From NCBI RefSeq assembly GCF_012910785.2, contig NZ_WTVH02000008.1, forward strand, positions 62,001 through 126,000: DNA of 64,000 nt, written 5' to 3'. The position numbers and the translations under genes were made by a program. Below are positions 56,318 to 64,000 of the stretch, piece after piece (within the stretch, counting starts at the first letter, position 1; each line of letters opens with the position of its first letter). Below the pieces are notes generated by a model that was given only the letters and a program-made list of their open reading frames with translations, ran no database searches and was not told the origin of the DNA. The DNA comes from Aromatoleum buckelii. Lineage in GTDB: Bacteria; Pseudomonadota; Gammaproteobacteria; Burkholderiales; Rhodocyclaceae.

Positions 56318-57637
56318 ATGATTCCCACACTGACTGCATTGATCGCCCTCGTTGCCGGCACCTGGGGCTGGGCCCTTGTCGCGAACGGTGCGGGCTCTGG
56401 ATCAATGCCCTGGGTCGTCTACGAACAGGGGCTCTACCTGAGCGGCCTGCTCGCGATTGCATCGATGTCGCTGGCGATGGTGATGGCGACGCGGCCGCCC
56501 GGGGTCGAGCGCGTGCTCGGGGGCATGGACCGCGCTTACCGACTGCACAAGTGGGCGGGCATTCTGGCCGCCGGCTTCGCCTCATTGCATTGGCTGCTCG
56601 AGATGTCCGACGACGTGATAGAGGACTGGTACGGGGAAGCCGGCCGCGCATCCGACGAGAACGTCTCGGGCGTGCTCGATACGCTCCGGGATGCCGGGGA
56701 GGAGCTCGGCGAGTTCGCGATCTACCTCGTCCTCGCGATGATCGTCCTGGCGCTGTGGAAGCGCTTTCCGTACAAATTCTGGCGACACATTCACCGCGCG
56801 ATGCCGGTGCTGTACCTGATGCTCGCCTTCCATGCGGCCGTGCTGGCACCGACGGCTTACTGGAGCGAACCGGCCGGCTTGCTGCTGGCAGGGGCGTTGT
56901 CGGCCGGCACGCTTGCCGCCGTCTGGTCGCTGACCGGGCGCATCGGCCGCAGCCGGCAGGCGCATGGCGTCGTGACGGCGGTGTCATCGCCCGCGGCGGA
57001 CGTGACCGAAGTCATTTGTCGCCTCGACGGGAACTGGCGCGGCCACGAGGCGGGGCAGTTCGCGTTCGTGACCTTCAATCGCATCGAGGGCGCCCATCCC
57101 TTCACGATCGCCAGCGCCGACCAGGGCGACCGCAGCGTCGGGTTCCAGATCAAGGCGCTGGGCGACTACACGCGTGAGCTCTCGCGCCGCATCGCTGTCG
57201 GGCAGGCCGTCACCGTCGAAGGCCCGTACGGGCGCTTCGAGCTGGCGCGCCAGGATCGCAAGGCGAGGCAGATCTGGGTCGCCGGGGGAATCGGCATCAC
57301 GCCCTTCCTCGCCTGGCTCGACGCGCTTCGGGCAAATCCCGCCGCAGCGCCGGTCGCCGACCTACACTACTGCACCCGCGCCGGCGCCGACGATCCTTTC
57401 GTCGGGCGACTGGAAACGCTGTGCCGAGCCCTGCCGTCGGTCACGCTGCATGTTCACGACACGGCTCGACAGGGCGCGCTGACTGCGGAAAGGCTGGCGG
57501 CCTTGCATGACTGCCGGCAGCGCGCCGAAGTGTGGTTCTGCGGCCCGCGGGCGTTTGCCGAGCAGCTTCGCAACGGCCTCGCGCGGGCCTGGCTCGGCCG
57601 CTTGCGCTTCCATCAGGAAGCATTCGACATGCGTTGA
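56318..57637 (+). CDS. Ferric reductase-like flavocytochrome (ferredoxin reductase family)
   Basis: A 439-residue membrane flavoprotein. The N-terminal 210 residues hold six predicted helices of a ferric-reductase-like heme domain (His pairs at HKWAGI/SLHWLLE and HIHRAM/LAFHAAV). An FAD domain has HPFTIAS, and the NAD(P)H-binding domain has VAGGIGITPFLAWL and VWFCGPRAFAEQL. It moves electrons from NAD(P)H across the membrane. It is divergent from the PepSY/b561 operon, so a joint redox function is likely; the acceptor is unknown. Confidence 0.9.
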   Translation: MIPTLTALIALVAGTWGWALVANGAGSGSMPWVVYEQGLYLSGLLAIASMSLAMVMATRPPGVERVLGGMDRAYRLHKWAGILAAGFASLHWLLEMSDDVIEDWYGEAGRASDENVSGVLDTLRDAGEELGEFAIYLVLAMIVLALWKRFPYKFWRHIHRAMPVLYLMLAFHAAVLAPTAYWSEPAGLLLAGALSAGTLAAVWSLTGRIGRSRQAHGVVTAVSSPAADVTEVICRLDGNWRGHEAGQFAFVTFNRIEGAHPFTIASADQGDRSVGFQIKALGDYTRELSRRIAVGQAVTVEGPYGRFELARQDRKARQIWVAGGIGITPFLAWLDALRANPAAAPVADLHYCTRAGADDPFVGRLETLCRALPSVTLHVHDTARQGALTAERLAALHDCRQRAEVWFCGPRAFAEQLRNGLARAWLGRLRFHQEAFDMR

Positions 57638-57646
57638 AGCGTGCGT

Positions 57647-57675
57647 GAAGCGGCTCGCCGACGGCGGACCGCTTC
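57647..57675. terminator. Hairpin between convergent genes
   Basis: GAAGCGG (57647-57653) and CCGCTTC (57669-57675) form a 7-bp stem with a 15-base loop, nine bases after the flavocytochrome stop and in the gap before the metH stop. No T-run follows, so support is weak. Confidence 0.3.
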
Positions 57676-57736
57676 GCGCCTGGCGCCTTCATACCGGCGG
57701 CACGGCAAGAAGGCATGACGGCAACGTGAATCCAGC

Positions 57737-61507
<3,771 letters not shown>

Positions 61508-61579
61508 GGGGTCTACCTCGCTCGTGCGGTTCAGGCACCGGGCAGAGGCCGCAACAAGCGCGCAAAAGCAGACGGCGCG

Positions 61580-61602
61580 GCAAACCCCGGTGAATGGTTT
61601 GC
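61580..61602 (-). promoter_or_regulatory. Hairpin between SAH riboswitch and metH (possible expression platform)
   Basis: On the minus strand GCAAACC and GGTTTGC form a perfect 7-bp stem with a nine-base loop, starting one base after the riboswitch core. It may be the switching element that controls metH expression, but no T-run follows, so control of translation or a structural role are both open. Confidence 0.45.
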
Positions 61603-61676
61603 GAGCGCCGTTGTTCGGTTGCTGAGCCTGGCCCCGGGAGTCACAGCCCGTCGCGGGTCGCAGCGCTCCTCAGCAA
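61603..61676 (-). promoter_or_regulatory. SAH riboswitch upstream of metH
   Basis: The minus strand reads TTGCTGAGGAGCGCTGCGAC, then a GGGCCAGGCTCAGCAA-like segment and AACGGCGCTC. These are the conserved blocks of the S-adenosylhomocysteine riboswitch. P1 pairs 61669-61676 with 61619-61626 (8 bp). The pseudoknot pairs GAGCGC of the 5' block with GCGCTC of the 3' end. Published examples sit before ahcY and metH in beta- and gammaproteobacteria and turn genes on when SAH accumulates. The transcript start predicted from the promoter falls at the first base. Confidence 0.88.
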
Positions 61677-61683
61677 GGGAGCG

Positions 61684-61712
61684 ATTCTAGGGAATTTGCC
61701 GCGGCGTGCCAA
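61684..61712 (-). promoter_or_regulatory. metH promoter
   Basis: TTGGCA (61707-61712) and TAGAAT (61684-61689) on the minus strand are separated by 17 bases and each matches consensus at five of six positions. The expected start, about 61677, is the first base of the riboswitch. Confidence 0.75.
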
Positions 61713-61827
61713 GGCAGGTCATCAGGGGATGGTGTCGAGCCCTTGCCGTTTCCCTAGCCTTCGGCTCTGCGAATACCTGGCTGCCGGACTCTCACCGGCC
61801 TAGTTACGTGCCATGCCCGGCACACAC
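61713..61827 (-). mobile_element. Truncated group II intron, 5' end fragment (probable)
   Basis: Reading the minus strand from 61827: GTGTG (the usual intron start), then GCCGGGCATGGCACG, then GGTGAGAGTCCGGCAGCCAG and GAGCCGAAGGCTAGGGAAAC. The GTGAGAGTCC and CGAAGGCTAGGGAAAC strings resemble domain I of bacterial group II introns as I remember them. The fragment stops at the metH promoter. It abuts an attC-like site, a known target of some class C introns. A covariance search would settle it. Confidence 0.5.
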
Positions 61828-61883
61828 GCCTAAGTTCAGGGGCGCCCCGCTTGCGGCGCGTCCGCTGGAACGCCTTGTTGGGC
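61828..61883 (-). repeat. attC-like integron recombination site (interrupted)
   Basis: The minus strand starts GCCCAAC, runs AAGGCGTTCCAGCGGACGC, continues through an imperfect GC-rich hairpin and ends CTGAACTTAGGC. This follows the R''-L''-loop-L' order of attC sites. The final R' box (GTTRRRY) is missing, replaced by the intron-like GTGTG. A GTTAGGC box occurs at the far end of the window next to a second intron-like end. Confidence 0.45.
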
Positions 61884-62111
61884 GGCTTGGTAAAGGAATT
61901 CGGGTGCGAGATCAGCGCCATTAGGCCAGGTTACTGTTTCAAGTTCTGGGTTAATGGTTGCTTGAGCAAACAGGTCGGACTTCTGTAACGGCTCGAACGT
62001 TGGCCCCCACAACTCGCCGGACAAATCGACTGTGCCTGAAGCGTCATCGTGAAAACGAAGCCACAGGCGATAGCCCTCAAGTGGCTGTACTTCGACAACC
62101 TCGGGGATCAT
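61836..62111 (-). CDS. DUF2442 domain-containing protein
   Basis: A 91-residue protein with the DUF2442 pattern: VVEVQPLEGYRLWLRFHDD, then TVDLSGELWGPTFEPL and TVTWPNGADLAPEFLY. Family members often pair with DUF4160 genes and are suspected toxin-antitoxin components. The last 15 residues (QGVPADAPQAGRP) are encoded inside the attC-like site, as seen in integron cassettes. GGAG precedes the ATG by eight bases. The upstream partner gene appears cut by the IS element. Confidence 0.82.
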   Translation of the reverse strand: MIPEVVEVQPLEGYRLWLRFHDDASGTVDLSGELWGPTFEPLQKSDLFAQATINPELETVTWPNGADLAPEFLYQAAQQGVPADAPQAGRP

Positions 62112-62116
62112 GACTT

Positions 62117-62196
62117 TTACTCCAAAGGTTCAATGCGGTTGAGCGGCTGGCGAGCTTGGGCACGGGCCCGGTCCTCGAGAAGTTCGGACTGATTGT
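62117..62196 (-). pseudogene. Remnant of a gene cut by the IS element (tentative)
   Basis: An open minus-strand frame enters from the insertion sequence and ends at a TAA five bases before the DUF2442 start; it encodes NNQSELLEDRARAQARQPLN and a short tail. Its stop is placed like that of an operon partner. The N-terminal part is absent and was not found on the far side of the element. I do not recognise the family, and chance is possible. Confidence 0.3.
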
Positions 62197-63300
62197 TACT
62201 AACCTTCTCGTAAGTATTGTCATGCTATGAGACAATACGCGGATGAAATGCAAACGGAACTCGGACGGTCGCGCGATCGACCACCACTCGCTTCAGGTGA
62301 TGCGCCAACAGGCGATCAAGGCGGTCCGCGAAGGGCAGACAGCGCAAAGTGTAGCGGCCGCCTTCGGCGTGAATGTGCGCAGCGTCTTTCGGTGGCTGGC
62401 CGACTTCGCCAGCGGCGGGCAGAACGCGCTGCTCGCCAAGCCGATCCCGGGGCGTCCGTCGAAGGTGAGCGCCGAGGAGATGCGCTGTCTCGCTCAGGCC
62501 GTTCGGGATCACACGCCGCTGCAGTACAAGTTCGAGTTCGGCTTGTGGACGCTGTCGCTGATCCGCGCGCTGATCATTCGGCAGTTCGGCAAGGCGTTGT
62601 CGATCGCCACGGTCAGCCGGCTCATGAAGGTGCTCGGATTCAGCGCGCAGAAGCCGCTCTACCAGGCATGGCAACAGGACGCCGCGCTGGTGCGGCAATG
62701 GGAAGCGGAAACCTATCCGGCGATCCGCGCCGAAGCGCGTGCGACAGGCGCGACGATCTACTTCGCCGACGAGTCGGGAATCCGTTCCGATTACCACACC
62801 GGCACGACGTGGGCGCCGCGTGGGCAGACGCCGGTGGTCGAGGTCACCGGCCGGCGCTTCTCGCTGAACATGATCTCGGCGGTGAGCCCGCAGGGCGAGT
62901 TTCGCTTCATGCTCCACGAGGGTTCGGTCACCGCCACGGTGTTTCGCGACTTCCTCAAGCGCCTGATGATCGGCGCCGACAAGCCGGTCTTCGTCATCGT
63001 CGACGGGCACCCCATTCACAAGGCGAAGCTGGTTCGAGCCTACGTCGACAGCCTGAACGGCCAACTCAAGCTCTTCTACCTGCCGCCGTACTCGCCGCAA
63101 CTGAACCCCGATGAACAGGTCTGGGCGCATGTGAAGCGCCAGGTCTCGAAGCGCCTGGTGCAGGACAAGGACGAAATGAAGCGGCTGGCGCTCGGCGCAC
63201 TGCGTCGGATTCAACGACTGCCGAGGCTCGTCAAATCGTTCTTCCATCAGCCCGAGTGCCAGTACGCGATCATCTGACATTACTTTCAATAAAGTTAGTA
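62197..63300 (+). mobile_element. IS630-family insertion sequence
   Basis: About 1.1 kb, with 26-bp imperfect terminal inverted repeats (62197-62222, starting TACTAAC, and 63275-63300, ending GTTAGTA) that share TACTAAC, AAGTA and TGTCA blocks. TA occurs at both outer ends, as expected for the TA target duplication of this family. It carries one transposase gene. The right repeat overlaps the transposase stop codon. Confidence 0.88.
62243..63277 (+). CDS. IS630-family transposase
   Basis: A 344-residue DDE transposase. The N-terminal helix-turn-helix (GQTAQSVAAAFGVNVRSVFRWL region, about residues 30-52) is followed by a second DNA-binding segment. The catalytic core shows IYFADESGIRSD (first Asp), VFVIVDGHPIHKAK (second Asp) and SPQLNPDEQVWAHVK (Glu), the DDE triad with IS630/Tc1-like spacing. 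No frameshift or stop interrupts it, so the element may still move. Confidence 0.94.
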   Translation: MKCKRNSDGRAIDHHSLQVMRQQAIKAVREGQTAQSVAAAFGVNVRSVFRWLADFASGGQNALLAKPIPGRPSKVSAEEMRCLAQAVRDHTPLQYKFEFGLWTLSLIRALIIRQFGKALSIATVSRLMKVLGFSAQKPLYQAWQQDAALVRQWEAETYPAIRAEARATGATIYFADESGIRSDYHTGTTWAPRGQTPVVEVTGRRFSLNMISAVSPQGEFRFMLHEGSVTATVFRDFLKRLMIGADKPVFVIVDGHPIHKAKLVRAYVDSLNGQLKLFYLPPYSPQLNPDEQVWAHVKRQVSKRLVQDKDEMKRLALGALRRIQRLPRLVKSFFHQPECQYAII

Positions 63301-63328
63301 GGTTGCGCGGTTGACCGCCAAAGACTAC

Positions 63329-63360
63329 GATGTGTATGCAGCAAGAAAAGGATACACATC
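63329..63360. promoter_or_regulatory. Inverted repeat operator of vapBC (probable)
   Basis: GATGTGTAT (63329-63337) and ATACACATC (63352-63360) are perfect 9-bp inverted arms with a 14-base spacer that holds the Shine-Dalgarno (AAAGGA). The second arm abuts the vapB ATG. VapBC complexes commonly repress their own genes through such repeats. Confidence 0.65.
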
Positions 63361-63555
63361 ATGCGTACCAACATTGTGATTGACGACGACCTCATGAACG
63401 AAGCGCTCCGCGCGACCGGATTGACGACTAAGCGTGAGGCGGTAGAACTTGGCCTTCGGACGTTGCTTCGCCTCCGGCAGCAGGAAGAGATTCGCCAGTT
63501 CCGCGGCAAGCTTAACTGGCAGGGGGATCTCGACAAGATGAGGACTGACAAGTGA
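63361..63555 (+). CDS. vapB: VapB-family antitoxin
   Basis: A 64-residue antitoxin: an N-terminal DNA-binding part (RTNIVIDDDLMNEALRATGL, then TKREAVELGLRTLLRL) of the ribbon-helix-helix kind, and a C-terminal toxin-binding tail (FRGKLNWQGDLDKMRTDK). It starts eleven bases after AAAGGA-type sequence. Its stop overlaps the GTG of vapC, so translation is coupled. Confidence 0.9.
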   Translation: MRTNIVIDDDLMNEALRATGLTTKREAVELGLRTLLRLRQQEEIRQFRGKLNWQGDLDKMRTDK

Positions 63556-63953
63556 TTTTGGTCGATTCCAGTGTTTGGATCGACTATTTCCGAGGAACCG
63601 TAACGCCGCAGACTGAAAAACTGGACTCCCTGCTTGGAGTAGAACCCGTTGCAACGGGCGATCTGATTTTGGCCGAGGTACTGCAGGGTTTTTCGAGTGA
63701 GCGCGACTTCAACCAAGCTAAGAAACTGATGACCGCGTTAGTCATTATTGATCTGGGCGGACAAGAGATAGCCATTCAAGCTGCCAGAAATTTTCGTTCG
63801 CTGCGGGCATTGGGTGTGACGGTTCGAAAGACCATCGATACTGTGATTGCGACTCGATGCATAGAAAGCGGATTGGCTCTGCTGTGCAGCGACAGGGATT
63901 TTGATCCGTTTGTAAAGCATCTTGGCCTCCGATCTGCGCTCACCGAAACCTAA
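63552..63953 (+). CDS. vapC: VapC-family PIN-domain ribonuclease toxin
   Basis: A 133-residue PIN-domain toxin; VapC proteins cleave tRNA or rRNA. The acidic metal ligands are Asp5 (ILVDSSVWID), Glu42 (LILAEVLQGF), Asp96 (RKTIDTVIA) and Asp114/Asp116 (LLCSDRDFDPF). All are intact, so it should be active. The GTG start overlaps the vapB stop. Lower GC than the rest of the window suggests recent arrival. Confidence 0.92.
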   Translation: MILVDSSVWIDYFRGTVTPQTEKLDSLLGVEPVATGDLILAEVLQGFSSERDFNQAKKLMTALVIIDLGGQEIAIQAARNFRSLRALGVTVRKTIDTVIATRCIESGLALLCSDRDFDPFVKHLGLRSALTET

Positions 63954-63968
63954 TCGGGATAGGAAGCC

Positions 63969-63975
63969 GCCTAAC
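63969..63975 (-). repeat. attC R'-like box (GTTAGGC)
   Basis: GTTAGGC on the minus strand fits the GTTRRRY core of attC sites and directly follows the intron-like 3' end. It may be the right half of an attC site split by an intron. Confidence 0.3.
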
Positions 63976-64000
63976 GTCGCCTCCCTCCCACACCGCCGGA
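63976..64000 (-). mobile_element. Group II intron 3' end fragment (tentative, cut by window edge)
   Basis: The minus strand reads TCCGGCGGTGTGGGAGGGAG and ends GGCGAC before GTTAGGC. The CCGGCGGTGTGGGAGGG string resembles the end of domain V/VI of bacterial group II introns as I recall it, and the AC ending fits the usual AY. Only 25 bases are visible. Confidence 0.33.

Overview
The window is high-GC proteobacterial chromosome. The conserved genes (a 1300-residue FAD/FeS DUF3683 protein, a FolM-like reductase next to ttcA, DUF1840, DUF2783 beside a flavin monooxygenase, a YqjD/YqjE/YqjK-type trio) suggest a betaproteobacterium, most likely Rhodocyclales of the Azoarcus/Aromatoleum/Thauera type. 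That placement is inference from gene content, since no rRNA or tRNA gene is present.

Left arm (1-24.7 kb): housekeeping and envelope genes. In order these are the tail of a lytic transglycosylase, an NDUFA9-like reductase, two glutathione transferases, CCA tRNA nucleotidyltransferase, an alpha/beta hydrolase, a MidA-like methyltransferase, a FolM-like reductase, ttcA, a degenerate cyclase-FHA protein, a small YqaA-like membrane protein, the DUF3683 fusion, a Cys-repeat periplasmic protein, a long DUF1640-like coiled coil, a sirtuin overlapping a molybdopterin oxidoreductase, pyrE divergent from exonuclease III, the YqjD/E/K-like stress trio, a hypoxanthine phosphoribosyltransferase and a DUF1840 protein.

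Catabolic island (24.7-30.2 kb): a minus-strand operon encoding a metallo-beta-lactamase-fold protein, a flavin monooxygenase, a DUF2783 protein, a VOC protein and an FAH-family hydrolase. It is divergent from an IclR regulator, and the two face each other across overlapping promoters. The gene set looks like aromatic degradation, but no ring-cleaving dioxygenase is encoded here, and the MBL protein appears to have lost its second metal site.

CRISPR island (30.5-44.3 kb): a complete type I-E system (cas3, cse1, cse2, cas7e, cas5e, cas6e, cas1, cas2). It is followed by a 67-bp leader with an IHF-like site and a very long array of 83 conserved 29-bp repeats plus one degenerate terminal repeat, giving 83 spacers. 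The catalytic residues checked in Cas3, Cas6e and Cas1 are present, so the system looks functional. Variation in the last repeat base and a tandem duplication of a two-spacer unit record its history.

Right arm (44.4-61.7 kb): a cell-wall amidase, prfC, terC, a TonB-dependent receptor, a DOMON-like protein overlapping a DUF1343/GH171 protein, a PRPP synthetase paralogue, an HD-GYP protein, a b561/PepSY/ferric-reductase-like redox group and metH. metH sits behind a well-formed SAH riboswitch and a near-consensus promoter.

Right end (61.7-64 kb): mobile DNA. It holds an attC-like site, likely fragments of group II introns at both ends, a DUF2442 gene, an IS630-family insertion sequence and a vapBC toxin-antitoxin pair with a perfect inverted repeat directly upstream.
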